Shown here piece after piece: positions 1 through 7,932 of a DNA stretch of 64,000 nt (its first letter is position 1; the number at the start of each line of letters is the position of its first letter). The notes beneath the pieces are model-generated. The model was not told where the DNA came from and made no database searches. It saw only the letters and a list, made by a program, of their open reading frames with translations. This DNA comes from JASLCR01 sp964384345 (lineage in GTDB: Bacteria > Patescibacteriota > Saccharimonadia > Saccharimonadales > Saccharimonadaceae): positions 1-64,000 of the forward strand of contig CAYLKD010000005.1 of the NCBI GenBank assembly GCA_964384345.1, written 5' to 3'. Both the position numbers and the translations under genes were made by a program.

Positions 1-1
1 T

Positions 2-1096
2 ACTGGCAAAGGCTTGGCGGCAGTTCTAAAAGAAAACTATAGCCGTAAACTGCTCTATGCATCAGTCGGTCTGGTAGTCATAGCTAATACCATAAACATT
101 GGCGCTGATCTGGGTGCTATGGCCGCCGCCTTACGACTACTCATACCTATTCCTTTTGCAGTGCTTGCCACGTTCTTTGCAGTACTGGTGGTACTGCTAG
201 AAATATTCGTAAATTATAAGACCTACGCCAAGATACTTAAATGGTTAGCGATAGTCCTCTTTGCCTATCCAGTGACGGCTTTTCTGGTAGGTCAGCCATG
301 GGCGCATATTTTCAACGTGACCTTTTTGCCCCGTATAGATATTAGCTTTACAACTATTTATATTTTAGTTGGTATCATTGGCACAACTATTTCGCCCTAC
401 CTATTCTTTTGGGATACTTCAGAAGTGGCTGAGAATGAAATTGTGACGCACCGCGCAACCTTAGCGGGCCTGCGTAAGCCGGTCATAAACAAACATTTCC
501 TGCATGGCCTCAGAGTTGATAATTTTGTCGGGATGACGCTCACCATCGTAACAGCTTGGTTTATCGTCATAACCTGCGCTTCTGTACTTAATGCCAGTGG
601 CGTTACGCAAATTAATACGGCGGCCGATGCTGCCAAAGCATTGCAGCCCCTAGTCCATAACTTTCCACACGCTGGCCTCATCGCCAAATTACTTTTCTCG
701 GTCGGTATCATTGGCATTGGCTTACTGGCTGTGCCAGTTCTAGCTGGCTCGTCTTCGTATGCTATATCAGAGGCAGCCGGCTGGAAGGAAGGCTTACATC
801 GCAAGTATAATAAAGCCAAGGCATTCTACGGCGTCATCGCGGGTGCTACTCTTGTCGGGCTACTCATGAACTTTTCGGGTATCGATCCAATTAAGGCGCT
901 CATCTTCACGGCTGTTTTCAATGGCATAGCGGCTATACCTCTACTATTTATGATTGCTCGTGTCGGGAATAACAAAGTTATCATGGGGGAATACAAAAAT
1001 GGTAAGCTTTCCAACCTACTAATACGACTTACTTTTGTATTGATGCTTAGCGCAGTTCTGATTCTCTTTTATGCCATGGCAATAGGTAAATCTTAA
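2..1096 (+). CDS. NRAMP-family divalent metal transporter (5' partial)
   Basis: This frame is open from the first bases of the window, so the N-terminus (TM1 with its usual DPGN metal motif) lies outside; a TTG at 14 is not a convincing start. The residues TGKGLAAVLKENY match the loop after TM2 in NRAMP proteins, and about nine hydrophobic segments follow. At the TM6 position, where Mn/Fe NRAMPs have the MPH motif, this protein has GTTISPYLFFWDTSE, a pattern of divergent bacterial NRAMP relatives, so the ion preference cannot be assumed. It likely imports a divalent cation across the cytoplasmic membrane. A 50-aa membrane gene starts at the base after its stop. Confidence 0.85.
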   Translation, partial: TGKGLAAVLKENYSRKLLYASVGLVVIANTINIGADLGAMAAALRLLIPIPFAVLATFFAVLVVLLEIFVNYKTYAKILKWLAIVLFAYPVTAFLVGQPWAHIFNVTFLPRIDISFTTIYILVGIIGTTISPYLFFWDTSEVAENEIVTHRATLAGLRKPVINKHFLHGLRVDNFVGMTLTIVTAWFIVITCASVLNASGVTQINTAADAAKALQPLVHNFPHAGLIAKLLFSVGIIGIGLLAVPVLAGSSSYAISEAAGWKEGLHRKYNKAKAFYGVIAGATLVGLLMNFSGIDPIKALIFTAVFNGIAAIPLLFMIARVGNNKVIMGEYKNGKLSNLLIRLTFVLMLSAVLILFYAMAIGKS

Positions 1097-1249
1097 ATGA
1101 CAAACAGTGATCTGAATTTTATGATTTTGATTGTGAAAATACTTATAGTTTTTATGCTTATTGTGATCTTGATACGGATACGTAAGCGACGAAAGGAATT
1201 TAATAAAAAGATCGAGATCATACAGTCTAAACTAAGGCATGAAGAGTGA
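1097..1249 (+). CDS. small single-pass membrane protein, 50 aa
   Basis: An ATG immediately follows the TAA of the NRAMP-like gene and opens a 50-codon frame ending in TGA. Residues about 6-26 are almost purely hydrophobic (MILIVKILIVFMLIVILI) and are followed by a basic cluster (RIRKRRKEFNKK), giving one transmembrane helix with a charged cytoplasmic tail. I do not recognise a family. Stop-to-start adjacency suggests co-translation with the transporter, so it may be an accessory subunit; that is inference. A hairpin at 1248-1266 overlaps its stop codon. Confidence 0.55.
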   Translation: MTNSDLNFMILIVKILIVFMLIVILIRIRKRRKEFNKKIEIIQSKLRHEE

Positions 1250-1266
1250 CGGGTTTAATTCCCGTC
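1248..1266 (+). terminator. short hairpin after the NRAMP unit
   Basis: GACGGG and CCCGTC form a 6-bp stem around a 7-nt loop at the end of the 50-aa gene. There is no T-run, so it is a weak terminator or mRNA-end structure, placed just before the next promoter. Confidence 0.4.
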
Positions 1267-1273
1267 AAACGGT

Positions 1274-1279
1274 TATAAT
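1274..1279 (+). promoter_or_regulatory. -10 box, leaderless start of the CDF gene
   Basis: A perfect TATAAT lies 10 nt before the ATG at 1290. Transcription should start at or next to the start codon, leaving no room for a Shine-Dalgarno sequence. Confidence 0.6.
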
Positions 1280-1289
1280 TTAAACTACT

Positions 1290-2184
1290 ATGAGCGAACA
1301 TACACATGATACCAACCCTGATAATAACCTGCGTATAGGTTTTCTCATTAACACGACGTTTGTTGTTCTTGAGTTTGTTGCCGGATTATTTGCGAATAGC
1401 TTGGCTCTTATTTCAGATGCCGCCCATAATTTGACCGACAGCATGAGTATCCTGTTTGCTTACTTTGCCAGTCGCTTCTCGAAGCGCTCTGCCAATACTC
1501 GCCAAACCTACGGGTATGGTCGGGCGGCGATTTTAGCAGCGCTCATCAATAGCACTATTTTGGCCGTTACAAGTATTACAATTTACCGAGAAGCGTATAG
1601 CCGCCTTTTCCATCCGCAACCGGTCCATGGCGGCATTGTGGCAGTTATTGCACTTGTTGGCATTATATCCAATGGTTTGGTGGCTTTTATTGCTGCCCGC
1701 AATAAAAATGACTTAAATTCAAAAACAGTATTTTTGAGTAATATTGTTGATACGATTTCCTCATTCAGCGCCATGGTAGCTGGCATACTCATCATCTTTA
1801 CCAAGCAGACCTGGATAGATCCTGCCATTAGCTTCTTTATTGCCACTATGCTGCTTTACGCTGCTTGGGAGATTATCCGACAGGCGGCTTCTGTACTTAT
1901 GGAAGGTGTACCGAAAGGCATTGATGCGCAAGCGGTACGGCAGTCGCTTCTTAGTACGACTGATGTTACCGACATTGACTCTTCACATATGGACAGTTGG
2001 CTCAAATGAAGTAGCCCTTAGTTGCCACACTGTGACAAATTTAGGACAGTTGTCGCAAAGTGTTGCTTTAGTATCGCAACTCAAACAATCGTTACGGCGC
2101 GAATATGGTATCACCCACGCCACGATTGAGATACAGACAGTAAGTGGCAGTCATGACCATGAACGAACAGACGAGGGACTATAA
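1290..2184 (+). pseudogene. cation diffusion facilitator (CzcD/ZitB-like), frameshifted
   Basis: The first frame (1290-2009) encodes a His-rich N-terminus, the TM2 motif LISDAAHNLTD and six membrane segments, then loses homology after VTDID and stops. The family signature LHIWTVGSNEVALSCH and the cytoplasmic C-terminal domain continue in the next frame to 2184, with a His-containing tail. The switch lies in GACTCTT near 1977-1983; one extra base, or two missing bases judging by the usual spacing to xDLHIW, would explain it. The TM5 metal site (usually HxxxD) reads SNIVD, so a His ligand is replaced. Intact, it would export Zn or a related cation. A sequencing error is as likely as true decay. 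Confidence 0.85.
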
Positions 2185-2233
2185 AGGTTTACCGTAAGTG
2201 TCGATCTACGTACGACGCAGCAGAAGCGCAACC

Positions 2234-2932
2234 TTAGACCAACATTTCAATCATTAATAGTAGAACGAAGCCGCTGAAGAATACGGCCGTACTTACACTT
2301 GTTTCTTCAACCTCATGCGCTTCGCCTAAAAGCTCCTCGGCCGCCAAGTACATGAAGACGACTGCACCAATAGCTAAAGTTGCAGTTTGTACGCCTGACG
2401 AAAAGTGGCCAAACGTAAAAGCACCGATATTAGCTGATACCCAGAACAATCCACCAAGTCCGCTAGCAATCAAAATACGCTTAAGTCTGGTACTTTTGGT
2501 CATACCACCGGCTACGGCGAGGCTGAGCGAGAGGAGTTCTAATGAAAGGGCAATTGTGAGAATGAGCCCCGTTTTGCCGCCGACAATAAAACCAATGCCG
2601 ACCGGTAGTCCGTCAACTGCCAGGTCAATAGCGGTAACGAGTGCTAGACCTGCTTGTTTATTGGTGCGAGATTCCAACCGCTCGCTGAACTTTTTAACTC
2701 CGATAATTAGTGGTACGCCGATAATGAACCCTAACAACGCAGCAATAGTGCTACGCTGCTCAATATCAGGGATGACCTCACCTGCTACACCTGCGAAGAC
2801 CACACCTGAAGCAAAGTGCTGGATCAGACTTAGCATTCGTTTTCCTGGACTACGCCAGGCTGCAATAATACCACCCACGATTGCAGCTCCTAGCGGTATG
2901 AGGGTGACTAGTAGGATATTGACAGTACTCAT
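2234..2932 (-). CDS. ZIP-family metal transporter
   Basis: This 232-aa protein has seven to eight hydrophobic segments and the small-residue membrane motifs of the ZIP family: SGVVFAGVAGEVIPD near residue 45, AIDLAVDGLPVGIGF in the helix equivalent to ZIP TM4, and SLELLSLSLAVAGG in TM5. ZIP proteins normally carry His residues in these two helices (HNxxDG and HExP); here Asp, Gly and Glu remain but the histidines do not, so substrate and direction are uncertain. It is divergent from the following island. Together with the NRAMP-like and CDF genes it forms a local metal-homeostasis cluster. Confidence 0.7.
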   Translation of the reverse strand: MSTVNILLVTLIPLGAAIVGGIIAAWRSPGKRMLSLIQHFASGVVFAGVAGEVIPDIEQRSTIAALLGFIIGVPLIIGVKKFSERLESRTNKQAGLALVTAIDLAVDGLPVGIGFIVGGKTGLILTIALSLELLSLSLAVAGGMTKSTRLKRILIASGLGGLFWVSANIGAFTFGHFSSGVQTATLAIGAVVFMYLAAEELLGEAHEVEETSVSTAVFFSGFVLLLMIEMLV

Positions 2933-2943
2933 GCTAGTTGGCT

Positions 2944-2949
2944 TTTATA
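2944..2949 (-). promoter_or_regulatory. -10 box of the ZIP gene
   Basis: On the minus strand TATAAA lies 11 nt before the ATG at 2932. No Shine-Dalgarno sequence is visible, so this mRNA is probably leaderless. Confidence 0.4.
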
Positions 2950-3381
2950 TCTACTCATTCTATGTAAGTTTACAACAATAGAGATCCCGATGCATCTGGA
3001 TACTAGAGAATTGTCATGAAAGAACGATGAGAGCGGTACCGCGACAGAGGACGCAATAAAGACTGAGGGTTATAATCAAGTCAGAAATGTGTTTAGCCAG
3101 AAGATACGCCACAGATTAAGAACACGAACGGCACTAACGTGGCCTTATAGGCACAGTGCATTTGCTAGACTTGTACTTTAGTATAATACGATCGTGTCCG
3201 CTATAATCAGCCTTAGAAGATTCGTGTTTCGCGCATTGCGAGGAAACAGGAGTCTTCTTTTGTTTGGATTAGCATAAGCATATTACAGAACTTTTATAAC
3301 GCTATTGCAAGTTCCTCACCTCAAGAATATACTAAAAACTAGTAAGGTGGGGTAAAAAATAAAGACTACCCTTAATGCAAA
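2950..3381. other. gene-poor interval at the left edge of the island
   Basis: No coding frame is supported here. It holds several TATAAT hexamers (3182-3187 and 3202-3207 among them), a long hairpin with a T-run (3215-3266) and a TATACT near 3329-3334 that may serve the ImmA-like gene. A short untranslated RNA ending at the hairpin is possible but not shown. Confidence 0.5.
3215..3266 (+). terminator. long hairpin with T-run, no gene upstream on this strand
   Basis: Positions 3215-3230 pair with 3243-3258 over 16 bp with one mismatch and one G-U pair; the loop is 12 nt and TTTGTTT follows. This has the form of a Rho-independent terminator on the plus strand. The nearest upstream genes on that strand end at 2184, so it may end a small RNA started at one of the TATAAT boxes just upstream. 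Confidence 0.6.
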
Positions 3382-4570
3382 ATGGTCAGGTTATTGTCGC
3401 ATGGTACGCACGTTATAGACATCGAGGAAGTTGTTATACAGCAGATCCTCGATATTTATCCTGATGAGCGCCTGCATGAGCGCAAGTTCTTCAAAGAAGC
3501 TCTAGCAAACGGCGGCATGTCATACGCGGAACTCGTAAAGGAATGTGACGTACTACACTTGCCTTGGCAACTTTTCTTTCTGTCTCAAACCAAGCTAACG
3601 CGTGAGCTCGCAAAGATCAACGACTTGCGGAAAACAAAGTTTGACCTTGGACAAGTCGCAAGTCGAACAGGTTCCGGCCCACGTATTTCCATGCGCTTAC
3701 TAGATAGGGTGATGGCCCTACAGCAGTACAGCAAGGAATACAGTTCTACGCCCAATCCTTTCTGTAGCTCGCTGCAAAAAATTGACCGCGCTCACTGGGT
3801 GCAGAACATCATCCAATACTTTGATATTGACCTCAATCGGTTCAACGGTGGCAAGAAAGAGCGTGCTCTTGAATATCTCATTCAATGCCTCGAAGCCAAA
3901 AATATTCACGTTTCTCGTGGTGTACTTTCAAATAAGATTTTACCGGTGTCTAACGAGCTCAGGGAGACCTATAAGCAATCGAGTGGGTTCGTCGTACAAG
4001 ATGAGTCGGTGCCCTACATTTTTCTACCAAACGAGGTTAATCGCGACGAGACAGCCGGTCGACAAATATACACCCTCGTCTCTTTACTCATTCTTACTGG
4101 ACTCGGCGAGTACAACATCCTAGTGAATAGTGATTTTGAAGCTCGAGTGAAAGGAGACCGGCTTACTCGCAGAGTTCACGGTGCGGTGGCTGAGTTACTG
4201 CTACCATTTGAAGCAACTACACCCTTCATGGACACTAAAGTTAGCGCTAAGGTGCGTGACGATTTATCATCACGATACAATCTGACGCCGACGGCAGTAG
4301 TAATAACCCTACGGGAGCGCGGAGTTATTACTCCCGATGAATGCGAGGAATTGCTCAACTCTGTCCCGCCCAAGCCACCAGCAAAAGACCAACATTTCAA
4401 TAGCCCANNNNNNNNNNTCTGTAGAGAAGTTCTGTGGAGGCAATACAAATGGCAATATCGTTACCGGTTTAGCCGAAAAGACCCTAAAACCCGTACGGGC
4501 CCAGTACTTGTTATTTGGGCATATAGATAAGAAGCGACTCCATACGTTCAAGGAGATGCATAACCTATGA
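3382..4570 (+). CDS. ImmA/IrrE-like (COG2856-type) protein, antitoxin candidate, split by an assembly gap
   Basis: The N-terminal part (to about residue 110) resembles the regions before the peptidase in HTH-ImmA proteins (VLHLPWQLFFL). The middle, residues about 205-290 (SVPYIFLPNEVN, then RRVHGAVAELLLPFE), matches the ImmA/IrrE core, where the CNxFAAELLMP-type segment is recognisable. The zinc motif HEXXH expected between them is absent; the corresponding stretch reads TLVSLLILTGLGEY, so catalysis is unlikely. Ten Ns interrupt the gene at 4408-4417. After the gap the plausible C-terminus (EKFCGGNTNGNIVTGLAEK, ending at 4570) is in another frame. Its stop overlaps the start of the PIN gene (ATGA), the usual arrangement of this antitoxin/PIN pair. 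Confidence 0.6.
4408..4417. other. assembly gap (10 N)
   Basis: Ten consecutive Ns lie inside the ImmA-like gene. The frame before the gap begins codons at positions equal to 1 modulo 3 and the frame after it at 2 modulo 3, so if the gene is intact the true gap length is a multiple of three rather than ten. Confidence 0.95.
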
Positions 4571-5007
4571 AGATAATTGACTCGTCAACCCTTATCTACT
4601 GCTTTGTGAACGGCATTGATCTACTGGGAACATTTTATGTTATCGGTGATCTTGATGAAGAGTTTGAGATGGCCGAGCTCATGCACAAAAAGAAGCGAAC
4701 GAATGTTTTGCAGGCTTCGGAAATACGGGACTATAGCGAAGCATATTATTTGCGGCAATACGCAGTGATGCTTGAACAACACGCTGGTTTCTCGCTGAGT
4801 GGTATGCGCGGTCTCGGTGATATAGCTATCCTAGCGCTCGTAAAGTCCTACCAGGATAACTTTGGCGTGGCTAATCAGATATCCTTAGGGCTCTTTGATG
4901 ACGAGCCCGACCAAATCACGGTGATTACCAATGATGCAGGCCTAAAGAAGAGGCTTATCAAAGAATTCAACGGCACTATTACTATCCAGACTAGTGCCGA
5001 CCTTTAG
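4567..5007 (+). CDS. PIN-domain RNase-like toxin (DUF4411-like)
   Basis: This 146-aa protein has the PIN-fold acidic pattern: MKIIDSSTLIY at the N-terminus (Asp 5), acidic residues in the middle, GLGDIAILALVKSY near residue 83, and VITNDAGLKKRL near residue 119. PIN domains are Mg-dependent RNases and commonly act as toxins. It is translationally coupled (ATGA overlap) to the preceding ImmA-like gene, the order known for COG2856/DUF4411 pairs, so a toxin-antitoxin function is a reasonable inference. It stands immediately before the restriction-modification operon. Confidence 0.65.
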   Translation: MKIIDSSTLIYCFVNGIDLLGTFYVIGDLDEEFEMAELMHKKKRTNVLQASEIRDYSEAYYLRQYAVMLEQHAGFSLSGMRGLGDIAILALVKSYQDNFGVANQISLGLFDDEPDQITVITNDAGLKKRLIKEFNGTITIQTSADL

Positions 5008-5107
5008 TGTTCTCTCATCGTAGTTTGATTTTTCTGCAGGAAAAGTCGAACTCCCATTCGAGCTTGCTCGGATGGTTTGCGCAGACAAGGATAAGGTCTT
5101 AGTGAGT

Positions 5108-5128
5108 TTGTTGAAGTAAGTTCAACAA
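5108..5128 (+). promoter_or_regulatory. inverted repeat overlapping the hsdM promoter (candidate operator)
   Basis: TTGTTGAA and TTCAACAA form a perfect 8-bp inverted repeat with a 5-nt spacer. It covers the -35 region of the TATAAT at 5147-5152, so a dimeric repressor bound here would block the operon. The repressor is not identified; the XRE protein at 20868 or the ImmA-like protein are candidates. Confidence 0.5.
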
Positions 5129-5146
5129 CTACATCTGTTTTTAAGG

Positions 5147-5152
5147 TATAAT
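5147..5152 (+). promoter_or_regulatory. -10 box of the RM operon, leaderless hsdM
   Basis: A perfect TATAAT lies 10 nt before the hsdM ATG at 5163, with no Shine-Dalgarno sequence between. Confidence 0.65.
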
Positions 5153-5162
5153 ATTATGTAAT

Positions 5163-6761
5163 ATGACAGATACTTCAGACACCAAAAAAGAACAAGAACG
5201 AACACGACTGCATAGCACGATTTGGAAAATTGCAAACGACCTTAGGGGGTCAGTAGATGGATGGGACTTCAAACAGTATGTACTAGGCATACTGTTTTAT
5301 CGTTTTATCTCCGAAAACCTCAGCAACTACATCAATGCAGAGGAGCGACGAACCGGTGCTGCGGATTTCGATTATGCCAGCCTGAGCGATGACGCTGCCG
5401 AGTTTGGACGAGAAGATACTGTCAAAGAAAAAGGCTTCTACATTCTGCCAAGCGAACTGTTTGAAAACATTCGTAAGCGCGCGCATCAAGAAGATAACCT
5501 AAACGAGATTCTTTCGGGTATATTTCGCAATATCGAGAATTCAGCCAAGGGTGCTGACAGCGAAGACGATATCAAGGGCCTCTTCGACGATCTCGACGTA
5601 AACAGTAATAAACTTGGTCAGACGGTCGCCAAGCGTAACGAGCGACTCGTGAAGCTGCTCGATGCGATCGGTAGTCTGAAAGTTGGTAAGTACGAAGACA
5701 ACACCATTGATGTCTTTGGCGATGCCTACGAGTTCTTGATGAGCATGTATGCTTCATCTGCAGGTAAATCCGGTGGTGAGTTCTACACCCCGCAAGAAGT
5801 TAGTGAACTTTTGGCTCGTATCACTACCCTGGGTAAAGATACCGTCGACAGAGTTTATGACCCTGCTGCAGGCTCTGGATCACTACTACTTAAATTTGCC
5901 AAAATTTTAGGTAAGGATAACGTTCGACAAGGCTTTTATGGTCAGGAAATCAACCTAACCACCTACAATCTTGCACGTATCAATATGTTCTTGCACGACA
6001 TCAACTTTGAGAAGTTCAACATAGCTCATGGTGATACACTACTGGATCCACAACACTGGGACGAAGAGCCTTTTGATGCGATTGTTTCAAATCCACCATA
6101 CTCAATCAATTGGGAGGGCGATTCCAATCCTTTACTTATCAACGATCCTCGTTTTAGCCCCGCCGGTGTATTAGCACCAAAATCGAATGCCGACTGGGCA
6201 TTTAACTTACATATACTCTCTTGGCTATCTACTTCCGGCACGGCCGCCGTTGTCTGTTTCCCTGGTATTTTCTATCGTTCACACGCAGAACAAAAGATTC
6301 GTAAGTATTTCGTAGACAACAACTACATTGATGCAATCATATCTTTGCCGCAAGGGTTATTTTTCGGTGCAAGCATCGCTGTTTACATAATGGTTCTCAA
6401 AAAGTCAAAGTCAGACAACAAAATCTTGTTTATTAATGCAGATAACGAGTGCATCCCGACTCGCGACAGAATGAAGAACAGCAAAAAAACTAAAGATTTG
6501 TCTGGCAAAAACATTGATAGTATTCTAGAAATCTACAAAGATCGAAAAGATATAAATCACATTGCCAAGTTAGTTGACTATGATGACATCGTCTCAAATA
6601 ATTACAATCTAGGGGTAAGTGGTTATGTTGAGTCAGAAGACACTAGTGAATTAGTAGACATTAAAGTACTTAATGCCGATATATCTGCGATAGTCGTAAA
6701 ACAGGATGTACTTCGTACCTCCATAGATGCCATCATAAAGGACATCGAAGGTAATGAGTAA
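5163..6761 (+). CDS. hsdM: type I restriction-modification DNA methyltransferase subunit HsdM
   Basis: The 532-aa length and order of motifs fit HsdM: an N-terminal helical domain (WKIANDLRGSVDGWDFKQYVLG), GGEFYTPQEVSELLARI near residue 205, SAM-binding motif I DPAAGSGSLLLKF near 232, and the N6-adenine catalytic motif NPPY near 309. It should methylate adenine in a bipartite site specified by HsdS and form the M2S core of the complex. It is the first gene of a long operon with an apparently leaderless start, and its end overlaps hsdS by 8 nt. The promoter carries an operator-like inverted repeat. No key residue is missing. Confidence 0.95.
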   Translation: MTDTSDTKKEQERTRLHSTIWKIANDLRGSVDGWDFKQYVLGILFYRFISENLSNYINAEERRTGAADFDYASLSDDAAEFGREDTVKEKGFYILPSELFENIRKRAHQEDNLNEILSGIFRNIENSAKGADSEDDIKGLFDDLDVNSNKLGQTVAKRNERLVKLLDAIGSLKVGKYEDNTIDVFGDAYEFLMSMYASSAGKSGGEFYTPQEVSELLARITTLGKDTVDRVYDPAAGSGSLLLKFAKILGKDNVRQGFYGQEINLTTYNLARINMFLHDINFEKFNIAHGDTLLDPQHWDEEPFDAIVSNPPYSINWEGDSNPLLINDPRFSPAGVLAPKSNADWAFNLHILSWLSTSGTAAVVCFPGIFYRSHAEQKIRKYFVDNNYIDAIISLPQGLFFGASIAVYIMVLKKSKSDNKILFINADNECIPTRDRMKNSKKTKDLSGKNIDSILEIYKDRKDINHIAKLVDYDDIVSNNYNLGVSGYVESEDTSELVDIKVLNADISAIVVKQDVLRTSIDAIIKDIEGNE

Positions 6762-7932
6762 GATCGATAAGCTGATTAAGCAGTTTTGTCCTGATGGGGT
6801 AGAGTTCAAGAAGCTTGGTGAAATATTGACTTACGAACAGCCGGGTAAGTATATTGTGAAGTCGACTAGTTATGATGACGGCTACACTACGCCAGTGCTC
6901 ACAGCAGGTCAAAGTTTTATTCTTGGATATACAGATGAAGTTGATGGTATTTTTAATGCGACCAGTGAAAACCCTGTAATAATTTTTGATGATTTTACCA
7001 CTTCTTTCCATTGGGTTGATTTTGACTTCAAAGTAAAAAGCTCAGCAATGAAGATGATTCGTCCAAAGGATGCTATGAGCACCGACTTTCGTTTCGTTTA
7101 TTTTGCTATGCGGTGCATTAAATACAAACCTTCCGACCATGCACGACATTGGATATCAAAATATTCAGAGTTCAAAATCCCTATTCCACCGATTGAAGTG
7201 CAAAGAGAGATTGTGAATATTCTAGATAAGTTCACACAATTAGAAGCGGAGCTGTCAGCGGAGCTGTCAGCTAGAAAAAAGCAGTACGAATATTATCGGG
7301 ATAAGTTGGTAGGTGGCGTTGGTGGCGCTTCGCGACAAACGACTTTAGGAGAAATTATGACAATTGTAAGGGGTGCTTCGCCTCGGCCTATCCAAAATTT
7401 TATTACAAACAACAAGGACGGGGTTAGCTGGATAAAAATAGGTGACGTTAAGACAGGCGCTAAGTACATTACAGAAACGGCCCAGAGAATCACGGCCATT
7501 GGATCTAAGAAATCGCGACATGTAAAGAAAGGTGACTTTATCCTTTCGAATTCAATGAGCTTTGGTCGTCCGTATATTTTAGGCATTGACGGTTGTATAC
7601 ACGACGGTTGGATAGCTATGAGTTCGTTTAATGATAATGTTACTCACGACTATTTATATCATTTGCTAAATTCCGATAGAGTACAAAAGTACTGGAAGCA
7701 AAAAGCGAATAATGGAGGTGCGGTACAAAACCTTAATAGTGATATCGTGCGTGCGACACCCATATCACTTCCCACTATTGAAGAACAAAAGCGCATTGCT
7801 ATCTTGCTGGATCATTTTGATAAATTAACATCGAACATTTCCGAAGGTCTTCCTGCCGAGATTGCAGCACGTGGCAAGCAATATGAATACTACCGAAAAA
7901 AATTACTGACATTCCAGGAGCTAAGTGTATGA
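6754..7932 (+). CDS. hsdS: type I restriction-modification specificity subunit HsdS
   Basis: This 392-aa protein has two target-recognition domains (about residues 15-150 and 195-350), each followed by a conserved helical spacer (IPPIEVQREIVNILDKF then ARKKQYEYYRDKL; LPTIEEQKRIAILLDHF then ARGKQYEYYRKKL). These make the internal repeat that lets one HsdS read a bipartite target. In the central spacer residues 165-172 are AELS AELS, encoded by a perfect 12-bp tandem repeat. In EcoR124-type enzymes a comparable four-residue repeat sets the length of the non-specific spacer in the target. It overlaps hsdM by 8 nt and hsdR by 4 nt. Confidence 0.93.
   Translation: MSKIDKLIKQFCPDGVEFKKLGEILTYEQPGKYIVKSTSYDDGYTTPVLTAGQSFILGYTDEVDGIFNATSENPVIIFDDFTTSFHWVDFDFKVKSSAMKMIRPKDAMSTDFRFVYFAMRCIKYKPSDHARHWISKYSEFKIPIPPIEVQREIVNILDKFTQLEAELSAELSARKKQYEYYRDKLVGGVGGASRQTTLGEIMTIVRGASPRPIQNFITNNKDGVSWIKIGDVKTGAKYITETAQRITAIGSKKSRHVKKGDFILSNSMSFGRPYILGIDGCIHDGWIAMSSFNDNVTHDYLYHLLNSDRVQKYWKQKANNGGAVQNLNSDIVRATPISLPTIEEQKRIAILLDHFDKLTSNISEGLPAEIAARGKQYEYYRKKLLTFQELSV
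7246..7269 (+). repeat. 12-bp tandem repeat (2 copies) in the hsdS central spacer
   Basis: GCGGAGCTGTCA occurs twice with no mismatch and in frame, encoding AELS AELS. Slippage to one or three copies would keep the frame and lengthen or shorten the helix between the two target-recognition domains. Confidence 0.95.

Noticed and set aside
4337..4570. Separate 77-aa gene after the assembly gap
   Set aside because: Its useful part is the C-terminus of the ImmA-like gene, displaced in frame by the wrongly sized gap.
7246..7269. CRISPR or minisatellite-type array
   Set aside because: Only two 12-bp copies without spacers; it is coding and in frame.
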